This document shows positions 11,898-24,485 of a DNA stretch of 64,000 bases, one piece after another. The position numbers were made by a program, and so were the translations under genes. Each line of letters starts with the position of its first letter. The stretch's first letter is position 1. Source of the stretch: Fratercula arctica (lineage: Eukaryota; Chordata; Aves; Charadriiformes; Alcidae); assembly GCA_947846985.1 (NCBI GenBank), contig CANTUZ010000025.1, positions 20,148,100-20,212,099 on the forward strand, in the 5' to 3' direction. The notes below the pieces were generated by a model. That model was not told the DNA's origin and made no database searches. It worked only from the letters and a program-made list of their open reading frames with translations.

Positions 11898-13281
11898 CAA
11901 GCCATAAAATCCAGCATTTATCAAACTTAAGTGCAGTAGGAATATCCCTCCTTTGATGAAGCAGTTAAATTTTTTCCAGTAGTGTCTACACATCCCAGAC
12001 AGTAGAGCTGGGCCGGAGGATACAGTACAGTACAGCTGTGGAAGAAGGATAAACAAAAAGAAATCGGCTGCTAAGGAAAAATGAAACCAACACCTCAACC
12101 ACAGGCAACACAGTAAAACTAAAGGCACAATTTTCTGTGTCATGTTACTGTCTGCTTAAGCTAATTTAGTAGTTGCAATGCGAAGTGCAGTTTCTTGTAT
12201 TATATGGGGTTAATTTTTTGCAGACCGTCCTCCTTCCAGCTTGTGGAGAATCACCCTGGTACATTGAATTTGAGAAAGTCCCTTTAACTAAGATACTCTC
12301 TTGCTTTTTAAGCCTTGAAAACTTTGTTACTTTTAATATCTTCCCATGAATTTGATTTTTTTTTAACTTACCCGGAGTTTCTTCACAATTATCCATGTTG
12401 CATTCATTCTCTGAAACCAGCAGCTAAAGCAAAATAATGGTTTGATAAAAAATTGGGAAGAGATGGAAAACAGACATTCTTTTGCAGATCTTCTGTAAGT
12501 CCAGTTTTTTTCTTCTGCATATTTTAATTATCTGATTCCCAGACCCAACATTTGGAAGGTAACATACCCTTACTGTGCCACAAGTCTGCAGTCTGCCTTG
12601 CTAGCCAGCAGTCCATTCCCCACGCTAGCACCACACATCACAGCTACCTTGCAACCTGTAACTGGATGCAAGCTGCCATGTGACACAGATTCAGATGTAC
12701 CTTATCACACAGCAGGTGCGTATGCCTCGGTATGGGCTCATTTGCCACTTCCTCCTGTCTCTTTTTGGGAGCAGAGGTCCAAGGAAGATGGTAGTACTGA
12801 ATCACAGTAACAGACTGGGCGTCCCTGACTCAGGTCTGTCACCATGGAGTGGTTGCTTATCTCCATCCCTGATGTAACCACAGGGCTTTCAGTAACACAA
12901 CTGGCAAGTAAGACATCAATATAAAAATGCTTTAATAGTTTGAAAACGTTTTACCAATTAAAGGAACTAAATTAATCATATGGAGAGGGCGTTGCTTTCT
13001 CTACAGCAACACATGCAACTGAGTTGAAGAGGAAGAGAGATGGATTTTTTCAGCATAGTTTGGGGGAACCAAATCTCTCTCTTGATTGTGATCTATTTCA
13101 GATACCAGTTGCTTTGGATAAATTAATTAGGAACAAATTTATTTTTAATCAAAATCATGTCACTTTCTGAATGCTTGCTATCCACAGGGAATTGGTATTT
13201 GGATTCAGCACCACATATCAGATCATCTGGTAATATTGTGCAGACCATCTGGTAATATTGTATAGGGCATGAGATCAATAT
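11898..13281. other. Unrecognised sequence
   Basis: No gene recognised. It ends with a short tandem duplication (13219-13262). Confidence 0.45.
13219..13262. repeat. Two-copy 22-bp tandem repeat
   Basis: Two copies of a 22-bp unit beginning CAGA(T/C)CATCTGG lie head to tail directly before a CR1 3' end. They differ at two positions. Probably a local slippage duplication. Confidence 0.7.
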
Positions 13282-14302
13282 TCATAGAATCATAGAATCA
13301 TAGAATCATAGAACCATAGGGTTGGAAGGGACCTCAGGAGATCATCTAGTCCAACCCCCCTGCCAGAGCAGGGTCACCTAGAGCAGGTTACACAGGAACA
13401 CGTCCAGGCGGGTTTTGAATGTCTCCAGAGATGGAGACTCCACCACCTCTCTGGGCAGCCTGTTCCAGTGCTCTGCCACCCTCAGGGTAAAGAAGTTCCT
13501 CCTCATGTTTAGGTGGAACTTCTTGTGCTCCAGTTTGTGCCCATTGCCTCTTGTCCTGTCCCCGGGCACTACTGAAAAGAGCCTGGTCCCATCCTCCTGA
13601 CACCCACCCTTTAAGTATTTATAAGTGTTGATAAGATCCCCCCTCAGCCGTCTTTTTTCCAGACTGAAGAGACCCAAATCCCTCAGCCCTTCCTCATAAG
13701 AGAGGTGTTCCAGTCCCCTAATCATCTTGGTAGCCCTCTGCTGCACCCTTTCCAGCAGTTCCCTGTCCTTCCGGAACCGGGGAGCCCAGAACTGGACACA
13801 GTACTCCAGGTGTGGCCTCACCAAGGCAGAGTAGAGGGGGAGGATGACCTCCCTTGACCTGCTGGCCACACTCTTTTTGATGCACCCCAGGATGCCATTG
13901 GCCTTCTTGGCCACAAGGGCACATTGCTGGCTCATAGTCATCCTGTTGTCCACCAGGACTCCCAGATCTCTTTCCACAGAGCTGCTCTCCAGCAGGTCAG
14001 CCCCCAACCTGTACTGGTGCATGGGGTTGTTCCTCCCCAGGTGCAGCACCCTACACTTGCCCTTGTTGAATTTCATAAGGTTTCTCTCTGCCCAGATCTC
14101 CAACCTGTCCAGGTCTCTCTGTATGGCAGCACAGCCCTCCGGTGTGTCAGCCGCCCCCCCCAGCTTTGTGTCATCAGCAAACTTGCTGAGGGTGCACTCT
14201 ATCCCCTCATCCAGGTCATTGATGAATATATTGAAGAGGACTGGACCCAGTACTGACCCCTGGGGAACACCACTCGTCACTGGTCTCCAACTAGATTCTG
14301 GA
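13282..14302 (-). mobile_element. CR1 LINE, 5'-truncated, with well preserved RT frame
   Basis: A 1-kb CR1 copy on the minus strand. Its 3' end (13282) has several units of the CATAGAAT repeat. The 5' truncation point lies within RT, just before the SGVPQGS motif, near 14302. It belongs to the same subfamily as 2581-3481. There is no provirus or LTR nearby, and no target duplication could be identified, as is usual for CR1. Confidence 0.95.
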
Positions 14303-14376
14303 ATACAATGATGCCACCATTTCCTCCTCTGCCAATTAGCTCTGCTCTCAGGTTCTGCTGAAGGGAAAACAGACAA
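13378..14376 (-). pseudogene. CR1 ORF2 C-terminal fragment (reverse transcriptase), frame open
   Basis: The frame has 332 codons. Residues 1 to about 29 come from flanking DNA read through in frame, so the ATG is not the element's own. From residue 30 it is CR1 reverse transcriptase: [20 protein letters not shown] at about 35-54, then the catalytic FADD at 66-69, then the thumb/C-terminal region to LCNLL. RT in intact CR1 copies the element's RNA at a nicked chromosomal target. The endonuclease and the first RT motifs, including the first catalytic Asp, are missing, so this cannot be active. The absence of any stop or frameshift over about 300 codons suggests a fairly young copy. Confidence 0.9.
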
Positions 14377-17300
14377 GCAAATGGCTCAGAGTACTGGTTC
14401 ATTACTATCTGGCAGCCATTCTTATTTCTGCCTTCACTGTGCACTGCAGGAACAAGCTGTTAGCACAGAGTTCTCAAGAGAAGAGCATCGCAGAGGAATA
14501 TTAACCTCTACTGTGTCATCCAGAGAGCTCCTCCCTCCTAAAGGTTAATTTACTGTTTTCACTGTTTTGCACTTGCTCTGCACGCAAAAGGGAAGCACAC
14601 TGATTACTACCTAAATCAGCAGGACCTAATGAAAATATGAATACCTTTGGAGACATCTCTGTTTTGCTCACAACTCCCAGCTATCCAACATGCGAATCTA
14701 AAGCAAATCCAATGCTGTCAATGGGTGAAACCCTTAACATTGTAAATCTGCTAAATTTCAGCATCTTCCAGAGGGTCTCCCAAACTCAGACTTGCCATGA
14801 CTCTGTCCCAGTAGTGTTGGCAGGTAGGAGGTTTTCCCCATGTTGCTTTCTCTCCAAGGAGAAAATTATGAAGAGGCAATGTCTCCTCTTGGACAGTATC
14901 TATTTTCTTCACCAGTGAAACCACTCTGGCAGTTTGGGCCGGGAGATGAAGGCTTTGGTAGGTTACTCTTGTAAGACTATAATGTTTTATTAATTTTTTT
15001 ATCCCACATTTGCTAGCTGCTCCCTATATTTGCATGTGTTTGTATTTTCATACCACAATCAAAGGGTTTTAAAATCTGCTTTATCTATTCTGATGGGCTG
15101 AATCAGGAAGAGGCTTTGGCATTTTTGTGGTGATATTTGTGAAGGCAGCAGGGGTACTGATGGACTCCTTGATGTACCACTGACTCATTTGATGTGCAGG
15201 ATGCACAGGGCTCACAAAATTACTTTGATTCCTTGCTTGAGGCAACTTGCTTCATTTGTTGCAATAAAAATAAATGAGGCAGGGAATTGCAGTGAGTGGT
15301 TTCAAGGCTATTGTACCTGAATGCTTTATTTAGCAGCTGGATTCCTTTTTTATCACAAAATTCACACAGACAACTTGCTTATTCTGACCCTTGTATAAGT
15401 GGTTTCTAGCTGTGTGTCCCTCACTTCTGGTGCCTGATTTGAGGCAGAGCCTGTATGCAGGACTGACAGACATCCTCTCCTATAATTATTCTAGCACATG
15501 TTCCCGTTATCACCACAGGCCAGCTTTAGAGAAGGCTGAAGCTGAAAGGGACAGTGCCACCTCCACACTTCCTCCAGCTCCACATTCCTGCCCTCTGCTC
15601 TGTGCCTAGCTCATGTACCATGACAATTTGACCACTGCAAATGACATTCTCCCCTTTCTCCTGGTCAAAATTTGTTCATATGTTTTGTGAACAGAGTTTG
15701 CACTTCTGTCAACCATAGGAGAACCCTTTTACATAAAGGAAAGACAAAACAATGTCTTCTCATAATCAGATGCTTTCCCCCCTCTGCTTGTCATCACTAG
15801 AATGGCCCATCAGACCATCCTTGCATCCAGGTGCTACTCATCTGTTCTTGTTAGGTTGCTGTAGTTCTAGTTCATCGTTACCAGGCAGGGCAGCTCTCTT
15901 AAATAAGTGCATAGGATCCTATATCTAAAGGTTTATATTAGTGTGCGTGAGAGTGATTCTCCCCTCAGTCACATCAGTCTGTGAAACTATGTTAGCACAA
16001 GGGTGTGAGATTTAGGATCCATATCTATAGTGTGAATACTGGCATTCCTTGCAGAGAGGTAAATGGCATGCCCAGCTTCTTTGAATTGCCTGTAGTCAGT
16101 CAGAGGTGCTGTAGCTGCATTTTCTAAATAACTGAGAAAGCTGATTTTAACACAGGTCTGTTTTTCAGAAATTAGAATAACACGATATTACTGACTGGCA
16201 TGCCAAAATTACATGTGTATCCTGTAGTGATAGAGTACTTTAAGACTGTATCTTGCCCTTGATGAACAAACTTAATATACAGTATGAACAGGGCTTGGTC
16301 CCATTTCCTCTTGGTGAAACCTCATACCTCATGAATACAAGTTCTCAGTGTTCTTTCCCCTTATGATTCATTTGTCTAAATTCCACTGAAGTTGTTGAGT
16401 TATGACAGCTTAAGCAAGAAGAAATAAGCTCTTAGTGATTGCCTTGTTATTAAGGATTACATGATTTAATTTTATAATTAAACAAGGGATACAAGCCAAG
16501 TATGTCTGGTTCTGAGATAAACACAGATGCTAAGCATCTGTTGATATCTGTTGATATCAGTGAACCATTTCCATGGTAGGAACCTGATATGAGTGATTTG
16601 GACTGCAGTACATGTAGTTCGTAGCAAAATCTGTAGTGCTTAAAGGCACAAGGCACGTACTATCTTGCGCGTGACTACATTTGGGTTTCCAATTATATTA
16701 TGCTAGCAGAAAATACACAATCCCTCTCTCCCTTCCAAGAAATCTCTATGAAGAGAAAACTGTAAAACCCAATCATTGGTAAATTCCTCTTTTTGACTAG
16801 CAGTATTTACAAAATATTTCTCAGGTAAATCAGGGACAAACCAATTGCACCTAGACTAAATGTGCTTCAGGAGGTCTTTTCAAAATACCAGTAGAGATTG
16901 TCTGCCTACAGTGGGTTCTCCAAAAAAATTACAGCAAATTAAGGTAGGGTGTTAACTCACAGCTGTGCACACATCCATGTGATCATCCCAACTGAGAGTG
17001 CAGCGTGCCTTACTCCTTTCTCACTCAGAGGAGGAAAAGCTACTTCATATTTACTGCAGGCTTTTACAGTGCTTGAAAAAAGTAGTTTGTTAAAAATTCA
17101 CATCTTTCCTTATTTTCCAATACTTTTTTTCTTATGCCCATAACTTGAATGTCTTTCCTAGCAGTTCCCTAATTGCATTACTAAATAATGTGGTGTTTTG
17201 GGTCCCTGACCTACAGGTAACTCTGCAGGTTACACTGCAGAGTGGGTGTAGCTGGAGATCTTGGGCAGAGGCTGAAAAAGTGAATAGATATTCAGTTAAT

Positions 17301-19120
17301 AATAATTTTCATGCTTTCTGAAGTTGCTTTTTTTCTAAATGTAGCTAACCTGGTACGTGAAAAGTGTTCCACTAGTGTCTTAATATCATAAGCACAATAG
17401 CTGTGCTGAATATTCAAATGAGCTGAGAGTAAGTTAACTTTTAACAGATGGTTTCCAAATAGACTTGCAAGTTGCAGCAATGCTGGTCTATTGATGCATT
17501 TTGGAACTTACAGGTCCAGTGGAAAATACGTCAAGAACTGAAAAATCAGGATGTACTAAATTCCATCTTTTTTAATAGCTTTCTGACCTGTGCATTAGCA
17601 TTTTGTTTCTAGCTGAATACCACATTATTTTCGAGTTATTTCTTCTTCTACATGACCAGAAAACCTGACCTTGTAGTCTCCACTGCACAGTCCTGCCTGT
17701 TGCATGCAGAGTGAATGGGTCAGACCTACATCAAAAATGTGGTTGTTTATCTTTATTTCTTTTTTCAGTAGCCAGGCAGACGTTGAGTTTTATTCCAGAA
17801 TCCAGGTCCTGGGTGACTGGCTGGCAGTTCTCTAAGCATATTCAACCCTAAATTAAAGGAAAACCAAGACATGAAGTGCTATTTCTGTTCATTGCAGTTA
17901 TCACAGCATTATTATTTTTTATTATTATTAATGCACAGGAGCAGTTAGTTTTCTCTGTAGTAACAGGAAGAGGTGGCCTGAGAAACAGCAGTTCAATGAA
18001 AGTTCAAGTGGTTACTCACCTAATGCGTACAACAGGTCGGAGTTGTGGAACCACTTAGAAATTATAGTTAGACCAAAAAACCAATGATGAGGTGATGAAT
18101 CTTGAGTGCATATTCTATTTATGCGTTAAGCCAGCCATCTGGGAGCTATTTAAAGCAATTCAAGTCATTCTGTCAACAGATGAAGATAGCAAATAATCAT
18201 TCATGGTATGGCTGCTATTCAGAGGCAGTTGGGCTCCTGTCCTGCCTTTTTCCCCTGACGCATGGAAAATTTCTTTCTGAATTTGTATGTCGAGGCATGA
18301 ACAGAAAAATCAGCCTTCTGGGAATTCACTTTTTAATAAAGTTTGTGAAAAGACTCTGCTCTTCTCCTCCAATGGCTTTCCCTTGGCCTTGTTCCCTGAC
18401 TAAGCCTGGTGGCTTTTGGAAAGACAGTTTTGTCCTGCTCCGTTCTACGTTTAGACACAGGCAATAGAGCAAAAGTGATATTATAAAAAGTTTCAACTCC
18501 AGTAAGAAGTTAAATATGCTACTCATCCTGTAGGACTCTCTAGAGTGCTGCACTTCCTCCAAAGCCCCCTCCTGCCCTCACACATAAGCAGGAAACATTT
18601 GCAGGTCACAGCTAAGCTCCAGCGAGTTTATTTTGCAAGCCCTTCGTGCAGAATAAGTAAAGTAGTAATTATAGGTTTTTCCTCCAGCTTTGTCATAAGA
18701 GCACATGAAGGGACAGGTGGGGTCTGTGCTACAGGGGAACAGCGGAGTTGGGCAGCTGGAGGATCAGAGTGAACCTGTGGAATTCACTGTCTCAGTGCTC
18801 AAGTGATGCAGCTCTTGCATGTAGGGAAGAAGCAGGAAGAAAAAAGCTCATAGTCTGGGAAAAGACTTTAGAGGAGATGCTCTCTGTTTCCCACTCCCCT
18901 CAACTGCTTCTCCAAGGGAGGAGAAGGGCTTTGATTATGGTTGGATTGTCCAGGCTCTCCGCTGCTCAGTAGGTTCTTCCTGGCTTCTTCTCTCCCTCAT
19001 TCAACAGAAAAGGTGGTGTAGTTTTAAAGGACAAAAAAATTTATGGACATCTTTGATACTGCCTTAAAGTGCTCTGTGTTGGCTTCCCATGTGATGAAAA
19101 TCATGTAGTCTATATGAAGG
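14303..19120. other. 4.8 kb without recognisable genes or repeats
   Basis: AT-rich sequence with only short, featureless frames. No LTR or CR1 similarity noted. Possibly intron or intergenic DNA. Confidence 0.45.
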
Positions 19121-19477
19121 TGTCCTGGTTCCGGCGGGGACAGGGTTAATTCTCCCCAAGACAGAGGTATTCCATGCCATGTGAGCCATGCCCACCCTGA
19201 GCTGCCGGGGGAGGGGGCAGAAAGTCGCCACTGGGAGTGGGCGGGGGTGTCCTGTGTCCGGTCTGTGAGCGGCGGGGAGTGGCGGTTCCGTAATCGTGTT
19301 GTATATTCCTCTATCTGTGTTATTGTTGCTGTTTATCTTCTTCCCTCTGCTGTTCTGTTAAACTGCCTTTGTCTCAACCCACGAGTTTTGCCTTTTTCTT
19401 CTGATTCGTCCCGTATTGGGAAGACCCGAGTGAGCGGCACGTGGTTCTTTGTTGCCGTCTGAGGCCAAACCATGACA
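19121..19477 (+). mobile_element. 5' LTR (family B) of the ERVL-like provirus
   Basis: 357 bp from TGTCCTGGTTCCGGCGG to GCCAAACCATGACA. Five other copies of this LTR lie in the window. The LTR should carry promoter and polyadenylation signals, but I can point only to a weak TTGTATATTCC stretch near 19300. Confidence 0.93.
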
Positions 19478-19485
19478 GTCCTTTT

Positions 19486-19503
19486 TGCTGCCCAACATGG
19501 GGC
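19486..19503 (+). promoter_or_regulatory. Primer-binding site, tRNA-Lys-like
   Basis: The 18 bases TGCTGCCCAACATGGGGC lie eight bases after the LTR end. They match the complement of the tRNA-Lys 3' end at all but three positions, and the match continues into CTCGAA. Reverse transcription would prime here. The mismatches fit an old or degraded copy. Confidence 0.6.
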
Positions 19504-19599
19504 TCGAAGGGTTGAGATAACAACAGAATCCAACTAGAGTTTGAAAAAATGAATTTATTGTATGCGTTTATTTTATTAGGTAAATAGTCACTGGTCAGC

Positions 19600-20301
19600 A
19601 TGTTGCTTGGTTTGTTCTCATGGCTGTGTTATGCAAATTCCTATGTGTCTTATGCACTCCCTGCAGATTTACATTTTACAATTATACTTATGTACAACGC
19701 AGACTTACCCACAGACCCTGACGAGGTGCAATGCACAAGGCCCATGTGGCGGAAGTATTTACAGAGCGCACCATCGTCATATGCCAACTCACTGGCAGTA
19801 ATGGAATGCAAAGGTGAAGAGGGACCAACGGTGGATGAGGTGGCTGGCCGGCTCCGGCGATATGAAGAAAGCCTCTCTTCCCCCCTTGTCTCAGCTGTGG
19901 AGAAACTGTCCCGGAAGGTCCAGCAACTTGAAGAGAATATGTCCTACTCCCCACCTGTAAGGGCCAGCATCTCAGCTATTAGGAGCAGGCATTTCCCCAC
20001 TCAGGAGAGAGAGTACAGAGGGTACACACCACGAGGCACCCTGTGGTTCTACCTGCGAGACCATGGAGAGGACATGAGGAAGTGGGATGGACAACCTACT
20101 TGGATCCTGCGGACACGGGTACAGGAGTTGCAAGGAAGGACAACCACAAAAGGAGATCCCTCCAGGAAAAGTGCTGCCCCAGTTTCCAGCGGGCAGTTCC
20201 CCAGACAGAGCAGAAGGCCTGATCTTGCTTCTGATCCTCTTGAAGGAACCTCCAAGTCATTTCTGCAAGAAGTGAGTACCGGATACCATGACCAGTATTA
20301 G
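19600..20301 (+). pseudogene. gag: ERVL gag remnant
   Basis: An ATG frame of 233 codons shortly after the leader. From about residue 90 it has a Glu/Leu-rich coiled-coil-like stretch (AVEKLSRKVQQLEENM) followed by a tryptophan-containing block (LWFYLRDHGEDMRKWDG), which I take as the C-terminal half of an ERVL Gag. A full ERVL Gag is considerably longer, and only about 120 bp separate the leader from this frame, so the 5' part of gag is largely missing. Residues 1-40 look like non-Gag read-through. The product would be a structural protein of virus-like particles. No zinc knuckle is visible before the stop. Confidence 0.65.
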
Positions 20302-20322
20302 AGGGGCCCTGCCTCCAGCCAG

Positions 20323-20823
20323 GTGGAGGAAAGGGACAACCGGGTTTATTGGACAGTGTGGATTCAATGGCCTGGCACATCAGACCCACAGGAGTGTAAG
20401 GCTCTAGTGGACACAGGAGCACAGTGTACTCTGATACCATCAAGCTATAGAGGGGCAGAACCCATTTGTATTTCTGGGGTCACAGGGGGATCCCAAGAGT
20501 TGACTGTACTGGAGGCTGAAGTGAGCCTAACTGGGAATGAGTGGCAAAAGCATCCCATTGTGACTGGCCCAGAGGCTCCATGCATCCTTGGTATAGATTA
20601 CCTCAGGAGAGGGTATTTTAAGGACCCAAAGGGGTATTGGTGGGCCTTTGGCATAGCTGCCTTGGAGACGGAGGAAGTTCAACAGTTGTCTACCTTGCCT
20701 GGTCTCTTGGAGGACTCTTCTGTTGTGGGGTTGTTGAGGGTCGAAGAACAACGGGTGCCGATTGCTACCACAACAGTGCATCGGTGGCAATATCGCACTA
20801 ACCGAGACTCTCTGATTCCCATC
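20323..20823 (+). pseudogene. pro: Retroviral aspartic protease fragment
   Basis: The frame is open from a GTG, with no ATG of its own, as expected if it was made as part of a polyprotein. It contains the protease active-site motif LVDTGAQCTLIPS at about residues 28-40 and the second conserved motif LGIDYL near residue 90. A homodimer of such a unit cleaves the Gag-Pol polyprotein. The native frame ends at 20823, where LTR X begins. The remaining 28 codons to 20907 are LTR X sequence read through. The pol sequence expected next is absent. Confidence 0.85.
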
Positions 20824-21768
20824 TGTTGCGTGGAAAGGGGCAAAGCGGTTTTGGCAGAAGATAAACCCCCTTGCCTTCTAACACTCCTCACCGAGATGGG
20901 AGGCTAGGTGCGGCTGGGTTTAAATTCTGAGTGATGCCCAATTCAGCACTATCAGTCCAATCGCATTTAATATGTATTAAACTATTATGATTTGGATACA
21001 CTAATAGTGGACTGCACCTTCAGTCTAGTCGTGCTCATGAACTAGCACGGCCACTCTCGAGTCTTTGGTCGCGTTCAGTGAGAAACCGAAACGACTAGCT
21101 ACTTGACCAGTGCAGTTTATTTAAACAACAGATAGATAGGTTCTTAGGATTGCCGGTGATAAATACACTGTCTGCAAAGCACGTGCAAATAAAAGTATTA
21201 TTACATATATCAAACGCGTGACAAAGTTATAAACGACACAGCCTGGCTATAAATGTAGGAAAGAGATTCTCTAGAGAAATTTCTAAGTTTCCCGAGAAAG
21301 CACTCGGTATAATCTAAGTCTTACCCAAAGGCGTCCCTATGGGGGGGAAGAAAGGCTCAGCCCATCGACTGATCCCGGAAGTCAGTGATGGAGTTCTTTG
21401 CGATGGTGTCTTCCCTGAGTATCCCCCCTCTCTCGGGCTATTTTTATACTATTTGTTATCTTCAAGGTGGAGTTTGAGTGACTTTAGTCATAAATACTTT
21501 AATTATGATTGGTGTAAAATTCTCTCGCTTCACAATTAAAGGTATAGTTTACGAAAAATTCAGAGTGCAGACTCAAGAAGGAGTGGTCACACCTTGGAGG
21601 CGGGTAGCCTTTGGGATGGAGGTGTGTTTTTGTATTATAATGACATTATAATGAGCAAAGTTCGCACAAAGGACAGCATTTCATCAAAATTTGACAAAAT
21701 GTTGGCTCTGAGTATCGAGCAGGCAGCTAATTGGCAGCTTATCTGTTTCATGGTATCGTCCCGTCCCG
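20824..21768. mobile_element. Truncated LTR X inside ERVL pol
   Basis: 945 bp, about 98% identical by eye to the left 940 bp of the complete LTR X at 61142-62308. The left edge is TGTTGCGTGG, the true LTR end. The right edge is abrupt at CGTCCCGTCCC, where ERVL RT sequence resumes. The last 227 bp of the LTR and most of the ERVL RT are missing. A single deletion spanning LTR and RT explains both. On the minus strand it has a TATA-like TATAAAAATAG (plus 21436-21446), so minus orientation is plausible but not proven. Confidence 0.85.
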
Positions 21769-23966
21769 GATAAAATAGTCCAAATCCTTCTGAAAGCTGG
21801 TTTTGCCATAAAATGAAGTAAGGTCAAGGGACCTGCGCAGGAGATCCAGTTCTTAGGAATAAAATGGCAAGATGGACGCCGCCAGATCCCAATGGATGTG
21901 ATCAACAAAATAGCAGCTATGTCTCCACCAACTAGCAAAAAGGAAATGCAAGTTTTCCTAGGCATTGTGGATTTTTGGAAAATGCATATCCCAGATTACA
22001 GTCCAATTGTAAGCCCTCGATATATCAAGTAACCCGGAAGAAGAACGATTTTAAATGGGGTCCTGAGCAATGACAAGCTTTTGAACAAATCAAACAGGAA
22101 CTAGTCCATGCAGTGGCCCTGGGGCCAGTCCGGGCAGGACAAGATGTTAAAAATGTGCTCTACACCGCAGCCGGGGAGAATGGCCCTACTTGGAGCCTCT
22201 GGTAGAAAGCACCAGGGGAGACTCAAGGTCGACCCCTAGGGTTTTGGAGTCGGGGATACAGAGGATCCGAAGCCCGCTACACTCCAACAGAAAAGGAGAT
22301 ATTGGCAGCATATGAAGGGGTTCGAGCTGCTTCAGGAGTGGTTGGTACAGAAGCGCAGCTCCTCTTAGCACCTCGACTACCGGTGCTGGGCTGGATGTTC
22401 AAAGAAAGGGTCCCCACCACACATCATGCAACTGATGCTACATGGAGCAAGTGGATTGCACTGATCACACAGCGAACTCGAATGGGAAACCCCAGTCGCC
22501 CAGGAATTCTGGAAGTGATCATGGACTGGCCAGAAGGCAAGGATTTTGGAATGTCACCAGAGGAGGAGGTGACGCATGCGGAAGAGGCCCCACCATGTAA
22601 TAAACTGCCAGAAAATGAGAAGAAATATGCCCTGTTCACTGATGGGTCCTGCCAGATTGTGGGAAAGCATCGAAAGTGGAAGGCTGCTGTGTGGAGTCCT
22701 ACACGACAAGTTGCAGAAGCCAGTGAAGGACAAGGTGAATCGAGCCAGTTTGCAGAGGTGAAAGCCATTCAGCTGGCTTTGGACATCGCCGAGCGAGAAA
22801 AATGGCCAGTACTTTATCTCTACACTGACTCATGGATGGTGGCAAATGCTCTGTGGGGATGGTTCCAGCAGTGGAAGCAGGGCAAGTGGCAGTGCAGAGG
22901 CAAACCCATCTGGGCTGCTGAACTGTGGCAAGATATTGCTGCCCAGATAGAGAATCTGGTTGTGAAAGTACGCCACGTAGATGCCCACGTACCGAAGAAT
23001 CGGGCCACGGAGGAACATCAGAACAACCAGCAGGTGGATCGGGCTGCCAGGATTGAAGTGGCTCAAGTGGATCTGGATTGGCAACATAAGGGTGAACTCT
23101 TCATAGCTCGGTGGGCCCATGAGACCTCAGGCCATCAAGGAAGAGATGCGACATATAGATGGGCTCGTGACCGAGGGGTGGACTTGACCATGGACACTAT
23201 TGCACAGGTCATCCATGAATGTGAGACATGCGCTGCAATCAAGCAAGCCAAGCGTTTGAAGCCTCTTTGGTATGGAGGACGATGGCTGAACTATAAATAT
23301 GGGGAGGCCTGGCAGATTGATTATGTCACACTGCCACGAACCCGTCAAGGCAAGCGTCGTGTGCTCACAATGGTGGAAGCAACCACTGGATGGCTGGAAA
23401 CATACCCTGTGCCCCATGCCACTACCCGGAATACTATCCTGGGCCTTGAAAAGCAAGTCCTGTGGCGACATGGTACCCCAGAGAGAATTGAGTCGGACAA
23501 TGGGACTCATTTCCAAAACAGCCTCATAGACACCTGGGCCAAAGAGCATGGCATTGAGTGGGTATATCACATCCCCTATCACGCACCAGCCTCTGGGAAG
23601 ATAGACCGATACAACGGACTGTTAAAAACTACACTGAGAGCAATGGGTGGTGGGACCTTAAAACATTGGGATGCACATTTAGCAAAGGCTACCTGGCTAG
23701 TTCACACCAGGGGATCTACCAAGTGGGCTGGTCCTGCCCAATTAAAACTTCCACGTACTGTAGAAGGGGATAAGGTCCCCGTAGTGCACATGAAGAATAT
23801 GTTAGGGAAGACAGTCTGGGTTAGTCCTGCCTCAGGCAAAGGCAAACCCATCCGGGGGATTGCTTTTGCCCAAGGACCTGGGTGCACTTGGTGGGTGATG
23901 CGGAAGGATGGGGAAGTACGATGTGTACTTCATGGGGATCTGATTTTGGGCGAGAATAGCCAATGA
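21769..23966 (+). pseudogene. pol: ERVL pol remnant: RT tail, RNase H and integrase
   Basis: Codons from about 21770 encode the end of the RT (landmarks EIQFLGIKWQDG and FWKMHIPDYS) but contain stops (about 21825 and 22203) and a frame break. From 22206 to 23966 the frame is fully open. RNase H: ALFTDGS, EVKAIQLA, LYTDSW and the NQQVDRAAR site supply the four acidic residues. Integrase: an H-x3-H and C-x2-C zinc site (HETSGH, CETC), then QIDY, SDNGTHF and, exactly 35 residues after the second Asp, GKIDRYN, where the family has Glu. RNase H removes RNA from hybrids; integrase joins viral DNA to the chromosome. The RT core with its catalytic residues is absent, so the gene is dead. The 28745-29205 relative retains the Glu. 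Confidence 0.93.
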
Positions 23967-24485
23967 GTCACATTGTGTGTTGTTGATTGCTAAGTAACAC
24001 TGTCACTGTATGTCCTCGTTACTATAATTGCTATCACCTGTACTGCAGTAAGAATCACCCAAATTAAGGACAGATGGACTTTGATGAAATATTGAGTAAA
24101 GCACAGCGGTGGTGGGATCAGAACTGACCTCAGCAGCTGGCGCCCAGCAACTTCCTCAAGATCTACATCTTCAGCCCATGGACTGTGTGCATGAGCCACG
24201 CTGGGTACAGCAGCTACAAGCTCCGAAAAATACAGCATGCAACAGGCCAGCACCACACACCATCTCACCTGCCCTGAGAGACTGTTCTAACAGATGAAGC
24301 CCAAAGCCATGGATTAAAGGAACTCGCCAGACACTTTGGAGGGATGGACCATAAACTAAGGGCGTTATATCTCCATGAATCTATGTGTGCATATATATAT
24401 ATATGACAGGGGAAAGTGGTGGCAATTCATTGGAACCTGTAAGATCTGGGCATGGCAAAAATGGTATGGAATAACGGGTGGATAA
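23967..24485 (+). other. 3' internal non-coding part of the ERVL-like provirus
   Basis: About 520 bp between the pol stop and the 3' LTR. There is no env or dUTPase frame. A short TA-dinucleotide run lies near 24393-24405. A purine-rich stretch just before the LTR (near 24470-24483) could be a decayed polypurine tract. Confidence 0.6.

Noticed and set aside
13844..14311. 155-codon plus-strand frame
   Set aside because: Antisense to the open CR1 RT frame; no domain of its own.
20870..20930. Protease frame continuing past 20823 as a longer viral protein
   Set aside because: The same bases occur at 61150-61230 as part of a non-coding LTR X, so the extra residues are read-through.
23127..23582. 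151-codon minus-strand frame
   Set aside because: Antisense to the ERVL integrase.
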